Of a stretch of 64,000 nt of DNA, positions 35,749 through 45,037 are shown piece after piece. Below the pieces are notes generated by a model. That model was not told where the DNA came from and searched no databases. It saw only the letters and a program-made list of their open reading frames with translations. Position 1 is the first letter of the stretch; every line of letters begins with the position of its first letter. The DNA comes from Pseudomonas canadensis. GTDB taxonomy: Bacteria > Pseudomonadota > Gammaproteobacteria > Pseudomonadales > Pseudomonadaceae. Made by a program: the position numbers and the translations under genes. The stretch is taken from the NCBI RefSeq assembly GCF_000503215.1, contig NZ_AYTD01000001.1, forward strand, positions 186,001 to 250,000, read 5' to 3'.

Positions 35749-37410
35749 ATGAGCACTAGCACTGTGGCAGGTTCAACTGCCGCACAGCCTGCGTTCCTGT
35801 CCAAGGAACGTATCATCGCCAAGCCCGGCTTCAACCGCTGGCTGGTTCCACCGGCCGCCCTGGCCATCCACCTGTGCATCGGCATGGCCTACGGGTTCTC
35901 GGTGTTCTGGCTGCCATTGTCCAAGGCACTGGGCATCACCAAGCCGGTCGCCTGCGCGCCGGACATGAGCTTCATCACCCAAGTCTTCTCGTCCCAATGC
36001 GACTGGCCCATCTCCATGCTGGGCTGGATCTACACCCTGTTCTTCATCTTCCTGGGCTGCTCGGCAGCGATCTGGGGCGGCTGGCTGGAACACGCCGGGC
36101 CACGTAAGGCCGGTGTTGTATCGGCATTGTGCTGGTGCGGTGGTCTGCTGATCTCGGCGTTGGGTATCTATACGCACCAGATCTGGCTGATGTGGATCGG
36201 CTCCGGGGTCATTGGCGGTATCGGTCTGGGCCTGGGCTATATCTCGCCCGTGTCGACCCTGATCAAGTGGTTCCCGGACAAGCGCGGCATGGCGACCGGC
36301 ATGGCGATCATGGGCTTCGGCGGCGGTGCGATGGTCGGCGCTCCGTTGGCAGCAGCCTTGATGGGCCACTTTGCCACGCCCGACAGCGTGGGCGTGTGGC
36401 AGAGCTTCCTGGTAATGGCTGCGATCTACTTCGTGTTCATGATCGGCGGCGCCTTGTCCTACCGCGTGCCGCCTACCGGCTGGAAGCCTGAGGGTTGGAC
36501 CGCGCCGGCGAAAAAGGCCAGCAACGCGATGATCACTCACCGTCACGTGCACGTGAACGTGGCGTGGAAAACCCCGCAATTCCGATTGGTCTGGCTGGTG
36601 CTGTGCCTGAACGTATCCGCCGGTATCGGCATCCTCGGCATGGCTTCGCCACTGCTGCAGGAAGTGTTCGGCGGCAAGTTGCTGGGTGTGGATGTGCCGT
36701 TTGGCCAACTGGATGCGGGCCAATTGGCTTCCATCGCAGCCATCGCTGCGGGTTTCACCGGTCTGTTGAGCCTGTTCAACATCGGTGGCCGGTTCTTCTG
36801 GGCGTCGTTCTCCGACTACCTGGGCCGTAAAAACACCTACTTCGTGTTCTTCGCGTTGGGCTTTGCCCTGTACGCGCTGATCCCGAACCTGGGTCACCTG
36901 GGCAACGTGGCGCTGTTCGTGGCGGCGTTCTGCATCATCCTGTCGATGTACGGCGGTGGTTTTGCGACCGTTCCGGCCTACCTGGCCGACCTGTTCGGCA
37001 CCCAGATGGTTGGCGCGATCCATGGTCGCCTGCTGACCGCCTGGGCTGCAGCTGGCGTGCTGGGCCCGGTACTGGTGAACTACCTTCGCGAATACCAGCT
37101 GAGCATCGGCGTTGAACGCGCCGCGGCCTACGACATCACGTTGTACATCCTCGCCGGCCTGCTGGTGTTGGGTTTCATCTGCAACCTGCTGGTTCGTCCG
37201 GTGGCCGACAAGTACTTCATGACCGACGCTGAACTGGCCGCCGAACAGGCGCTGGGCCACGACAAAGGCGCGGACGCGACTACTTCCCTGGAGTGGAAAG
37301 CTGCCCCTGGCACCGTGCCTTTGGCGATTGCCGCCTGGCTGGTGGTGGGTATTCCGTTGGCGTGGGGTGTGTGGGTGACCCTGCAGAAGACCGCAGTCCT
37401 GTTCCACTGA
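35749..37410 (+). CDS. Oxalate/formate-type MFS antiporter (OFA family)
   Basis: The 553-residue membrane protein has about twelve helices and a long N-terminal block typical of OFA carriers (NRWLVPPAALAIHLCIGMAYGFSVFWLPLSKALG). The MFS motif between helices 2 and 3 reads GWLEHAGPRKA, and WFPDKRGMATGMAIMGFGGGA is the family hallmark. An extra loop containing CAPDM and SSQCDW lies between helices 1 and 2. Substrate is probably a small carboxylate; oxalate is not proven, and no oxalate catabolic gene is adjacent. A strong GGGGG ribosome site precedes ATG 35749. Confidence 0.88.
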   Translation: MSTSTVAGSTAAQPAFLSKERIIAKPGFNRWLVPPAALAIHLCIGMAYGFSVFWLPLSKALGITKPVACAPDMSFITQVFSSQCDWPISMLGWIYTLFFIFLGCSAAIWGGWLEHAGPRKAGVVSALCWCGGLLISALGIYTHQIWLMWIGSGVIGGIGLGLGYISPVSTLIKWFPDKRGMATGMAIMGFGGGAMVGAPLAAALMGHFATPDSVGVWQSFLVMAAIYFVFMIGGALSYRVPPTGWKPEGWTAPAKKASNAMITHRHVHVNVAWKTPQFRLVWLVLCLNVSAGIGILGMASPLLQEVFGGKLLGVDVPFGQLDAGQLASIAAIAAGFTGLLSLFNIGGRFFWASFSDYLGRKNTYFVFFALGFALYALIPNLGHLGNVALFVAAFCIILSMYGGGFATVPAYLADLFGTQMVGAIHGRLLTAWAAAGVLGPVLVNYLREYQLSIGVERAAAYDITLYILAGLLVLGFICNLLVRPVADKYFMTDAELAAEQALGHDKGADATTSLEWKAAPGTVPLAIAAWLVVGIPLAWGVWVTLQKTAVLFH

Positions 37411-37434
37411 TGCAAACCCTGTAGGGCCTGGCTT

Positions 37435-37571
37435 TGTGTGGTGAGCGGGCTTGCCCCGCGTTGGGTCGCGAAGCGACCCCAATGAGACCAGCGCGTTTTT
37501 TCAGTTAAAACGCGTAGGTAGGTTTTGGGGCTGCTTCGCAGCCCAACGCGGGGCAAGCCCGCTCGCCACAT
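37435..37571. repeat. Long REPIN between MFS gene and hisB
   Basis: Inverted arms (TGTGGTGAGCGGGCTTGCCC and its complement) enclose a central hairpin GGGTCGCGAAGCGACCC and an A/T-rich centre. It lies in the 306-base gap before hisB and likely isolates the his operon from upstream transcription. Confidence 0.9.
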
Positions 37572-37649
37572 AAGCCGGTACCCACATGTATGCACATGTC
37601 TATCCCCGACATTCCTCGCTTCAACTCGTCAGTCTTATCCCCTTCGATG

Positions 37650-37678
37650 TTTCTGTTTAGCGCCCGCGCCCCTATAAT
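37650..37678 (+). promoter_or_regulatory. Sigma-70 promoter of hisB operon
   Basis: A perfect -10 box TATAAT at 37673-37678 lies 39 bases before the hisB start, with a weak -35 (TTTCTG) at 17-base spacing. Confidence 0.5.
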
Positions 37679-37716
37679 GGCTGCCTTTTTCGCCCAATGA
37701 TTTTGCGGAGCTGGTG

Positions 37717-38313
37717 ATGGCCGAACGTAAGGCGTCCGTCGAGCGCGACACTCTGGAAACCCAGATCAAAGCCTCGATCAACCTGGATGGCACCGGAAAG
37801 GCCCGATTTGATATCGGTGTACCTTTTCTTGAGCACATGCTGGACCAGATCGCCCGTCACGGGCTGATCGACCTGGATATCGAAGGCAAGGGCGACCTGC
37901 ACATCGACGACCACCACATGGTGGAAGACGTGGGCATCACCCTCGGCCAGGCATTTGCCAAGGCCATCGGCGACAAAAAAGGCATCCGTCGCTACGGCCA
38001 CGCCTATGTCCCGCTGGACGAAGCGCTGTCGCGCGTGGTCATCGACTTCTCCGGCCGCCCAGGCTTGCAGATGCATGTGCCGTACACCCGTGCCAATGTG
38101 GGCCGCGGCTTTGACGTCGACCTGTTCCAGGAATTCTTCCAGGGTTTCGTCAACCACGCACTCGTCAGCCTGCACATCGACAACCTGCGCGGTACCAACA
38201 CCCACCACCAGATCGAAACCGTGTTCAAGGCTTTTGGCCGCGCGCTGCGCATGGCCGTTGAGCTGGACGACCGCATGGCCGGGCAAATGCCCTCGACCAA
38301 GGGCGTCCTGTAA
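37717..38313 (+). CDS. hisB: Imidazoleglycerol-phosphate dehydratase HisB
   Basis: This is the single-function HisB of histidine biosynthesis (198 residues), lacking the phosphatase half found in enterobacteria. The metal-binding repeats are clear: [35 protein letters not shown] and [14 protein letters not shown] start at ATG 37717 after GGAG; the GTG just before it at 37714 is less likely. The stop overlaps hisH by one base (TAATG). First gene of the hisB-hisH-hisA-hisF cluster. Confidence 0.97.
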   Translation: MAERKASVERDTLETQIKASINLDGTGKARFDIGVPFLEHMLDQIARHGLIDLDIEGKGDLHIDDHHMVEDVGITLGQAFAKAIGDKKGIRRYGHAYVPLDEALSRVVIDFSGRPGLQMHVPYTRANVGRGFDVDLFQEFFQGFVNHALVSLHIDNLRGTNTHHQIETVFKAFGRALRMAVELDDRMAGQMPSTKGVL

Positions 38314-38951
38314 TGCAGACGGTCGCGGTTATCGATTACGGCATGGGTAACCTGCACTCGGTGGCCAAGGCCCTCGAACACGTAGGGGCCGGCAAGGTGC
38401 TGATCACCAGCGATGCCAGCGTGATTCGCGAAGCTGACCGGGTGGTGTTTCCCGGTGTCGGTGCGATTCGCGATTGCATGGCCGAAATCCGCCGCCTGGG
38501 CTTTGACAGCCTGGTGCGCGAAGTCAGCCAGGATCGTCCGTTTCTCGGCATCTGCGTGGGCATGCAAGCCTTGCTCGACAGCAGTGAAGAGAACGACGGC
38601 GTCGACTGCATCGGCCTGTTCCCGGGCCAGGTGAAGTTCTTCGGCAAGGACCTGCATGAAGACGGCGAACACCTGAAAGTCCCGCACATGGGCTGGAACG
38701 AAGTCCGCCAGACCGTGGATCACCCGCTGTGGCACGAAGTGCCGGACATGGCGCGCTTCTACTTCGTGCACAGCTACTACATCGCTGCCGGTAAGCCGGG
38801 CCAGGTGGTGGGTGGCGGGCACTACGGCGTCGACTTCGCCGCCGCGCTGGCCGAAGGTTCGCGCTTTGCCGTGCAGTTCCACCCGGAGAAGAGCCATACC
38901 CATGGCCTGCAATTGCTGCAGAACTTCGCCGCCTGGGACGGGCGCTGGTAA
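38313..38951 (+). CDS. hisH: Imidazole glycerol phosphate synthase glutaminase HisH
   Basis: The 212-residue class I glutamine amidotransferase has the nucleophile in [12 protein letters not shown] and the His-Glu pair in [12 protein letters not shown]. It makes ammonia for HisF, the partner subunit encoded downstream. It overlaps hisB by one base, and the DUF2164 gene begins at the base after its stop. Confidence 0.97.
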   Translation: MQTVAVIDYGMGNLHSVAKALEHVGAGKVLITSDASVIREADRVVFPGVGAIRDCMAEIRRLGFDSLVREVSQDRPFLGICVGMQALLDSSEENDGVDCIGLFPGQVKFFGKDLHEDGEHLKVPHMGWNEVRQTVDHPLWHEVPDMARFYFVHSYYIAAGKPGQVVGGGHYGVDFAAALAEGSRFAVQFHPEKSHTHGLQLLQNFAAWDGRW

Positions 38952-39209
38952 ATGGCCAGGAAGCCGAAGCCGCCGATCTTGAACCTCACGCCCGAGCAGG
39001 AGAGTGAGGCCACCCTCAAGATCAAGCGCTTCATGGAGGACCGCTTCGAGCTTAAATTGGGCTCGTTCGAGGTCGCCGAGATTCTTGAGCTGTTCACCAC
39101 CGAAGTGGCTCCGCACTATTACAACAGGGCGATTTTCGATACGCAGACGCTCCTTAAAGAAAGGTTCGAAAGCATCGAAAGCGACCTGTGGTCGCTTGAG
39201 AAACCCTGA
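38952..39209 (+). CDS. DUF2164 family protein inside the his operon
   Basis: An 85-residue basic, helical protein with the DUF2164 pattern: NLTPEQESEATLKIKRFMED, FELKLGSFEVAEILELFTTEV and a C-terminal DLWSLEKP. There is no signal peptide. It starts immediately after hisH and stops 39 bases before hisA, so it is co-transcribed with histidine genes. Function is unknown; I believe the position is shared with other Pseudomonas genomes. Confidence 0.88.
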   Translation: MARKPKPPILNLTPEQESEATLKIKRFMEDRFELKLGSFEVAEILELFTTEVAPHYYNRAIFDTQTLLKERFESIESDLWSLEKP

Positions 39210-39248
39210 TTTCCCAAGCATTGCTGAATTTCGAATAAGGTTTGCCAG

Positions 39249-39986
39249 ATGCTGATTATCCCCGCTATCGATCTCAAGGACGGCGCCTGCGTCCGTCTGC
39301 GCCAAGGCCGCATGGAAGACTCCACCGTGTTCTCCGATGACCCGGTGAGCATGGCTGCCAAATGGGTAGAAGGGGGCTGCCGTCGTCTGCATCTGGTGGA
39401 CTTGAATGGCGCCTTCGAAGGTCAGCCGGTCAATGGCGAAGTGGTCACGGCCATCGCCAAGCGCTACCCGAGCCTGCCGATCCAGATCGGCGGCGGTATC
39501 CGCTCCCTGGAAACCATCGAGCACTACGTCAAGGCCGGCGTGAGCTACGTGATCATCGGCACCAAGGCCGTGAAAGACCCGGCATTCGTCGCCGAAGCTT
39601 GCCGCGCGTTCCCTGGCAAAGTGATCGTGGGCCTGGACGCCAAGGATGGCTTCGTCGCCACCGACGGCTGGGCTGAGATCAGCACCGTGCAGGTCATCGA
39701 CCTGGCCAAGCAGTTCGAAGCTGACGGTGTTTCTGCCATCGTTTATACCGACATCGCCAAAGACGGCATGATGCAGGGCTGCAACGTGCCGTTTACCGCC
39801 GCGCTGGCTGCTGCGACCAAGATCCCGGTGATCGCTTCCGGTGGTATCCACAACCTGGGCGACATCAAGTCGCTGCTGGACGCCAAGGCCCCAGGCATCA
39901 TCGGTGCCATCACCGGCCGCGCGATCTACGAAGGGACCCTGGACGTCGCCGAAGCCCAGGCTTACTGCGATGCCTACAACGGCTGA
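39249..39986 (+). CDS. hisA: ProFAR isomerase HisA
   Basis: A 245-residue TIM barrel. [18 protein letters not shown] supplies the first catalytic Asp, and the phosphate-binding pairs [10 protein letters not shown] and [11 protein letters not shown] are intact. [17 protein letters not shown] is the typical mid-barrel block. It converts ProFAR to PRFAR, the substrate of HisHF. hisF follows after nine bases. Confidence 0.97.
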   Translation: MLIIPAIDLKDGACVRLRQGRMEDSTVFSDDPVSMAAKWVEGGCRRLHLVDLNGAFEGQPVNGEVVTAIAKRYPSLPIQIGGGIRSLETIEHYVKAGVSYVIIGTKAVKDPAFVAEACRAFPGKVIVGLDAKDGFVATDGWAEISTVQVIDLAKQFEADGVSAIVYTDIAKDGMMQGCNVPFTAALAAATKIPVIASGGIHNLGDIKSLLDAKAPGIIGAITGRAIYEGTLDVAEAQAYCDAYNG

Positions 39987-39995
39987 GGACTGACC

Positions 39996-40766
39996 ATGGC
40001 GCTGGCCAAACGCATCATCCCTTGCCTGGACGTCGACAACGGTCGCGTGGTCAAGGGCGTCAAGTTCGAGAACATCCGTGACGCCGGCGACCCGGTGGAA
40101 ATCGCCCGTCGCTACGATGAGCAAGGTGCCGACGAGATTACCTTTCTCGACATCACCGCCAGCGTCGACGGCCGTGACACCACGCTGCATACCGTCGAGC
40201 GCATGGCCAGCCAGGTGTTCATCCCGCTGACCGTGGGCGGTGGCGTGCGTACCGTGCAAGACATCCGCAACCTGCTCAATGCCGGCGCGGACAAGGTCTC
40301 GATCAATACCGCCGCCGTGTTCAACCCGGAGTTCGTCGGCGAAGCCGCGCAACACTTCGGTTCGCAATGCATCGTGGTTGCCATCGACGCCAAGAAAGTC
40401 TCTGGCCCGGGCGAAACCCCGCGTTGGGAGATCTTCACCCACGGCGGGCGCAAGCCGACCGGCCTGGATGCGGTGGAGTGGGCGATGAAGATGGAAGGCC
40501 TGGGCGCGGGTGAAATCCTGCTGACCAGCATGGACCAGGACGGCATGAAAAACGGCTTCGACTTGGGCGTAACCCGCGCTATCAGCGACGCCTTGGGCAT
40601 CCCAGTGATCGCCTCCGGTGGCGTCGGCAACCTGCAGCATTTGGCCGATGGCGTGATCGAAGGCCACGCCAGTGCGGTGCTGGCGGCGAGTATTTTCCAC
40701 TTTGGCGAATACACCGTTCCCGAGGCAAAAGCCTACATGGCCGCGCGCGGTATCGTCGTTCGCTGA
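39996..40766 (+). CDS. hisF: Imidazole glycerol phosphate synthase cyclase HisF
   Basis: The 256-residue TIM barrel starts [21 protein letters not shown], with Asp residues needed for catalysis in CLDVD and in LTSMDQDG. Phosphate sites [11 protein letters not shown] and [11 protein letters not shown] are intact. It closes the imidazole ring using ammonia from HisH. It is the last canonical his gene here; a binding-protein gene starts 68 bases downstream on the same strand. Confidence 0.97.
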   Translation: MALAKRIIPCLDVDNGRVVKGVKFENIRDAGDPVEIARRYDEQGADEITFLDITASVDGRDTTLHTVERMASQVFIPLTVGGGVRTVQDIRNLLNAGADKVSINTAAVFNPEFVGEAAQHFGSQCIVVAIDAKKVSGPGETPRWEIFTHGGRKPTGLDAVEWAMKMEGLGAGEILLTSMDQDGMKNGFDLGVTRAISDALGIPVIASGGVGNLQHLADGVIEGHASAVLAASIFHFGEYTVPEAKAYMAARGIVVR

Positions 40767-40833
40767 ATGCTGCTGGACACCATGGCAAGTGCGCGGCACT
40801 CTTTGCGCTTGCCATGGATTCCGGTCGCCCTTC

Positions 40834-41589
40834 ATGTTCAGACATCTTCTGCTTGCCCTCGCCAGTACGTCCATCCTTTTGGCGGGCCCAGCCCACGCCG
40901 AGGAGCTGTCTGACACTTCCCTGGTGTTGCTGACGGAAAACTTCCCGCCGTACAACATGGCGAAAAACGGCAAGAACTTCGCCAAGGAAGACAACATCGA
41001 AGGCATCGCCGTGGACATCGTGCGCGAAACCTTCAAGCGCGCCGGCATTTCCTACAACCTCACCCTGCGATTTCCTTGGGAGCGCATCTACAAGCTCGCC
41101 CTGGAAAAACCGGGTTATGGCGTGTTCGTGATGGCCCGCCTACCGGACCGCGAAGCCTTGTTCAAATGGGTCGGCCCCATCGGCCCGGACGATTGGGTGC
41201 TGCTGGCCAAGGCTGACAGCAAGATCCAGCTCGACGACCTCGAACAGGCGCGCCGCTACAAGATCGGCGCCTACAAAGGCGATGCCATTGCCGAGACCCT
41301 TGAAAAACAGGGTCTCAAGCCAATGGTGGTTCTGCGCGATCAAGACAACGCGCAAAAACTGCTGGATGGCCAAATCGACCTGTGGGCTACCGGAGATCCC
41401 GCGGGCCGCTACCTGGCGCGCCAGGTGGGCGTGACCGGGCTCAAGACCGTGCTGCGCTTCAACAGTGCCGAGCTGTACCTGGCACTGAACAAGAACGTGT
41501 CGGATGAACTGGTGGCCAAGCTACAGGCGGCCCTGGATCAGTTACGGGACGAGGGTGTTGTCGCTGACATCATGGGTCGCTACCTCTAA
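40834..41589 (+). CDS. Periplasmic family-3 solute-binding protein
   Basis: The 251-residue protein has a signal peptide MFRHLLLALASTSILLAGPAHA (cleavage near 22) and an SBP family-3 fold beginning LVLLTENFPPYNM. The middle contains FPWERIYKLALEKPGYGVFVMARL and WVGPIGPDDWVLLAK, typical of the subgroup near his genes that lacks obvious transport partners. Ligand unknown; it may be a sensor-associated binding protein. Start ATG 40834 is chosen because the longer frame overlaps hisF. Its 3' end overlaps the convergent Vps62-like gene by 48 bases. Confidence 0.85.
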   Translation: MFRHLLLALASTSILLAGPAHAEELSDTSLVLLTENFPPYNMAKNGKNFAKEDNIEGIAVDIVRETFKRAGISYNLTLRFPWERIYKLALEKPGYGVFVMARLPDREALFKWVGPIGPDDWVLLAKADSKIQLDDLEQARRYKIGAYKGDAIAETLEKQGLKPMVVLRDQDNAQKLLDGQIDLWATGDPAGRYLARQVGVTGLKTVLRFNSAELYLALNKNVSDELVAKLQAALDQLRDEGVVADIMGRYL

Positions 41590-42816
41590 GGTGGTTTCAG
41601 CGGCAGGTGGCAAGGCCTCGGGTTCCACAGTCTGGGCGGGCACCTGTTCGGCAGGCTCGTGAAAGTGCAGCTTCACCTCGCTGAAGTAGCCCAGCTCGGG
41701 GCCTGACTGGCTACCGTCCTTTCGTAGCAACGTGTAGTTGCTCTTGGTGATGTAGGCATCGACATATTGGTTGGCGGGCACATAGACGATGACCTCTACG
41801 ATCGTCATATTTCCCCAGCCGTGAGTCGATGAACCGTGGGTGAACTCGCTGTCGAGCCTGGCAGAGAAATTGAGTGCGGATGCTGGGGTATTCGCGGCCC
41901 ATTCACCGGATATCTCGATACCGGTCAGGGTCTTGAGTTGCAATGAATAATTATAGCTTTCCCCCTTTGGACTCTGCCAATTGACGATTTTGCTGCTGTC
42001 TGTTTCGTTGCGCTCGCTGGCGAATAAGGCATGCCGGTCGGTCCTCTCCAGCCGGTAGATCGGGGAGCTTTGCAGTTGCTCCACGGGGCTCAGTTCAGCG
42101 TCCTTTACCGTAAACCATGGCAGTTCATAAGCGCTGGGTGCACTCTCCGGCCCTGGACGCCAGTGTGCCGGTTCCGGCGGTAAGGCGGGATAATGCAGTG
42201 TCAGCGCAATACGTAGGGCGTAAGCCGTTGGTTGTAAGCGCGGTTTTGTATAGGAACCTGCCCCGGCAAAGGTGCCGGGGGCAAGCACCGCCTCTCCGGG
42301 AGAGGCCAGCGGGGGAGCAACCGTCCAGGCGCTGAAGGATGTGAGAGCGCCACTGCCCTTGTCGTTCCAGATCAAGGCATCAGCCTGGGATTCGACCACG
42401 AGATCTGCGCGGATACAGCGCAGGGTACTGCGCGGCGGCTTGTCATTGCCAACACCGCACACCAGCCCCATCGCCACATACCCATTGGGTGCAATCGGCC
42501 GCCAGACCGAGCAGGCAGTCGTTACCCTTGGCCCCGAATGCTTCCAGACCAACTCGAAATCATCGGGCATGCGCAGTGCCGTGCCGTTGTCCTTGTCCAC
42601 TTCGCTGACTACCGCGACGATTTTGTGCTGGTTGATATTTTGGTAGTCACCCACCGCCACGTCGCCCAGGGAATAAAACGGGGTCAGGTGGTCGGCGCTC
42701 GTGCTCGGTCGCCAAAAGGTCACGGCCTGCTTGGCGCGAGTGCCTTTGTCATTCCAAAGTTGGGTGAATTCCGTGGTGAAGCTGATCAGCAGGTCTTTGT
42801 ACTTAAGCGGTTCCAT
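41542..42816 (-). CDS. Vps62-like protein with possible beta-pore-forming C-terminus
   Basis: A 424-residue protein without a signal peptide. The N-terminal ~190 residues resemble the Vps62/DUF946 domain: AVTFWRPSTSADHLTPFYSL, then SVWRPIAPNGYVAMGLVCG and TLRCIRADLVVES. The C-terminal third is serine/threonine-rich and beta-stranded (SLQLKTLTGIEISGEW, SEFTHGSSTHGWGNMTIV) followed by VYVPANQYVDAYI and YTLLRKDGSQSGPELGYF. That is the pattern of aerolysin/ETX-MTX2-type pore formers. If correct it could be a secreted or released toxin, but export route and activity are inference. The start at ATG 42816 is preferred over upstream frame at 42879. Confidence 0.6.
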   Translation of the reverse strand: MEPLKYKDLLISFTTEFTQLWNDKGTRAKQAVTFWRPSTSADHLTPFYSLGDVAVGDYQNINQHKIVAVVSEVDKDNGTALRMPDDFELVWKHSGPRVTTACSVWRPIAPNGYVAMGLVCGVGNDKPPRSTLRCIRADLVVESQADALIWNDKGSGALTSFSAWTVAPPLASPGEAVLAPGTFAGAGSYTKPRLQPTAYALRIALTLHYPALPPEPAHWRPGPESAPSAYELPWFTVKDAELSPVEQLQSSPIYRLERTDRHALFASERNETDSSKIVNWQSPKGESYNYSLQLKTLTGIEISGEWAANTPASALNFSARLDSEFTHGSSTHGWGNMTIVEVIVYVPANQYVDAYITKSNYTLLRKDGSQSGPELGYFSEVKLHFHEPAEQVPAQTVEPEALPPAAETTLEVATHDVSDNTLVP

Positions 42817-42915
42817 AGGTTTTCCCGATGCCAAAAGTGCACTGTCGTGACGTGGCGTTCTTGCCACATGTACGCGCACTATTCGGGAACATGGAACTGC
42901 GTGAGTGGTAACTAT

Positions 42916-43689
42916 CTAGCGATAGATGCCATCTTTGCCGTGACCGGCCATGGCGCGATTGCTGCGCACGCTGATCATCAACTTGATATCAATCCAGTCG
43001 ACGCCCTGGGCCTTGAGCTTGGGCAGCTCGCGCTCCAGCACCGCCAGGGTTTGTGGATAAGGGTGGCCGATCATCACCGCTGAACCCTGCTTGTGCGCCA
43101 GTTTGATTGCGGTCTGCAATTGCGTAGTGATCGCTGCTTCGGTGCGCTCGTCATCCAGGAACACATCTCGCGAGACGTGGGCCAGGCCGATCTTCTGCGC
43201 TTCGGCCGCCGCGACGGTCTGTGCGCTGGTGCGGCTGTCGACAAAAAACTTGTTGCGCCGTTGCAGCTCGGCCATCAGCCAGGCCATGGCAGCCGGTTGT
43301 GCGGTCATGCGGCTGCCCATGTGGTTGTTGATGCCGGCGGTGTAGGGCACTGCCTTGAAAGCGCCGTCCAGGCGCTTGCCCAGTTCTTCGATGGTCAACT
43401 CGGGGTGCCATGCGAACGGACCGGTGGCTGGATCCATGGGCATGTGCAGGATCACGATCTTGCCGGCCTTGTGAGCTTCGCGGGCAAATTCGGCGGCGTG
43501 GGGCGTGTCGGGCATGATCGCCGTCGTGACAGGCCCAGGCAGGGCCAGCACGCGACGGTCCCGGGGCAGGTTTTGCCCGAGGTCGTCGATGATGAGCGTC
43601 AGGTAGGCTTTGTGAGGCTCGCCGGCTGAGGTCGCTTGGGCGACCCCGGCCAGGCTGCACAGCACAGCGATGATCAGGGCAAAACGCAT
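42916..43689 (-). CDS. Divergent polysaccharide deacetylase family protein (YibQ-like)
   Basis: A 257-residue periplasmic protein with a signal peptide ending VAQA (residue about 19). The fold begins YLTLIIDDLGQN, with Asp residues in place of the usual NodB motif, then GKIVILHMPMDP and INNHMGSRMT, and ends GVDWIDIKLM. This is the divergent polysaccharide deacetylase family (DUF610). It lies directly after ctpA and envC on the same strand, the conserved Pseudomonas order. Catalytic activity is unproven. Confidence 0.9.
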   Translation of the reverse strand: MRFALIIAVLCSLAGVAQATSAGEPHKAYLTLIIDDLGQNLPRDRRVLALPGPVTTAIMPDTPHAAEFAREAHKAGKIVILHMPMDPATGPFAWHPELTIEELGKRLDGAFKAVPYTAGINNHMGSRMTAQPAAMAWLMAELQRRNKFFVDSRTSAQTVAAAEAQKIGLAHVSRDVFLDDERTEAAITTQLQTAIKLAHKQGSAVMIGHPYPQTLAVLERELPKLKAQGVDWIDIKLMISVRSNRAMAGHGKDGIYR

Positions 43690-43690
43690 A

Positions 43691-45007
43691 TCAACGGCTG
43701 CGTGTGATGCTCAGGCCTTTGAGCAGGCTCAACGCCTGGGCCAACTGGTAATCGTCATCCTGCGGCATCGGCTTGGCTTTCTTGCTGCTACCGGTTGGCT
43801 GGTCGGCGCCACCGTTGCCATTGCCCAAGTGACCTTGCAGGTCTGCCTCTTTGTAGTACTCGCTGTCGATCTCGTTGGTGATCTTGGCCTTGCGCACCTC
43901 GATGTCCGGCACGATGCCCTGGGCCTGGATCGAGCGACCGTTCGGCGTGTAGTACAGCGCGGTGGTGATTTTCAGCGCGCGCTCGTTGTTCAGCGGCAGC
44001 ACGGTTTGTACCGAGCCCTTGCCGAAGCTGGTGGTGCCCATCAATACACCGCGTTTCTGGTCTTGCAGGGCGCCGGCGACGATCTCCGAGGCCGAGGCGC
44101 TGCCGCCGTTGATCAGCACGGCCAATGGCACGTTTTCGCTGAGGTCGTTGCCGGTAGCCGAGAAGCGCAGTTCGGAGTTGGCGATACGGCCCTTGGTGTA
44201 GACGATCAGGCCCTTGGTGATGAAATGGTCGACCACTTCCACCGCCGACTGCAGCACGCCGCCTGGGTTGTTACGCAGGTCGAGCACGATGCCGTTGAGC
44301 TTCTTGCCGTTGTCCTTGCGCAGCTTGGCCAGGGCCTTGGCCACTTCGTCGCCGGTCTTGACCTGGAACTGGGTGATGCGGATGTAACCGTAGCCCGACT
44401 CCAGCAGCTGGCTCTTCACGCTCTTGACCACAATGGTCGCGCGGGTCAGCGTCACGTCGAACGGGTTGCCGCCGTCGCGTACCAGGGTCAGGGTGATTTT
44501 CTGGCCGATCTTGCCGCGCATCTTGTCGACGGCTTCGGTCATGGTCTGGCCACGGGTCGGCTGGCCGTTGATCTTCACGATGAAGTCGCCGGCCTGGATG
44601 CCGGCCTTGGACGCCGGCGTGTCATCAATCGGCGAGACCACCTTGACGTTGCCGTCTTCGGAACCGACTTCAATACCCAGCCCGCCGAACTCACCGCTGG
44701 TGCTTTCCTGCAGCTCGGCGAAATCCTCCGGGCCCAGGTAGGCGGAGTGCGGGTCGAGGTTGCTGAGCATGCCCTTGATGGCATTTTCCAGCAGGGTCTT
44801 GTCATCTACGGGTTCGACATAGGCGGCCTTGATCCGGTCCATGACCTCGGCAAAGGTGCGCAGCTCGTCCAGCGGCAACGGCGCCTTAGTGGTTGCGGCA
44901 GAGGTCGCGGCTGTGGCGGGTGCAGCCTGGTCGGCAAATGCCAGAGGCGCGCCGATCACCAGGGCGATCGTCAGGGCCAGCGAAGTGAGGCGGGACAAAT
45001 GCAGCAT
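43691..45007 (-). CDS. ctpA: Carboxy-terminal processing protease CtpA (S41)
   Basis: The 438-residue periplasmic serine protease has a signal peptide (to about residue 25), a PDZ domain (GLGIEVGSEDGNVKVVSPI and AGIQAGDFIVKING), and the S41 catalytic core. GGSASASEIVAGALQD carries the nucleophile serine, and TTSFGKGSVQTV carries the lysine. In Pseudomonas it trims cell-wall hydrolases and envelope proteins. One base separates it from the downstream deacetylase-like gene, and 30 bases from envC upstream. Confidence 0.96.
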   Translation of the reverse strand: MLHLSRLTSLALTIALVIGAPLAFADQAAPATAATSAATTKAPLPLDELRTFAEVMDRIKAAYVEPVDDKTLLENAIKGMLSNLDPHSAYLGPEDFAELQESTSGEFGGLGIEVGSEDGNVKVVSPIDDTPASKAGIQAGDFIVKINGQPTRGQTMTEAVDKMRGKIGQKITLTLVRDGGNPFDVTLTRATIVVKSVKSQLLESGYGYIRITQFQVKTGDEVAKALAKLRKDNGKKLNGIVLDLRNNPGGVLQSAVEVVDHFITKGLIVYTKGRIANSELRFSATGNDLSENVPLAVLINGGSASASEIVAGALQDQKRGVLMGTTSFGKGSVQTVLPLNNERALKITTALYYTPNGRSIQAQGIVPDIEVRKAKITNEIDSEYYKEADLQGHLGNGNGGADQPTGSSKKAKPMPQDDDYQLAQALSLLKGLSITRSR

Positions 45008-45037
45008 GTCGAACGAACTCCTAATGTAGATGCAGCC

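Noticed and set aside
38004..41048. 1014-aa minus-strand open frame opposite hisB-hisF
   Set aside because: It is the antisense shadow of well-identified his genes, a usual effect of GC-rich third codon positions.
42538..43083. 181-aa plus-strand frame
   Set aside because: Antisense to the Vps62-like gene and the deacetylase-like gene, without a start signal.
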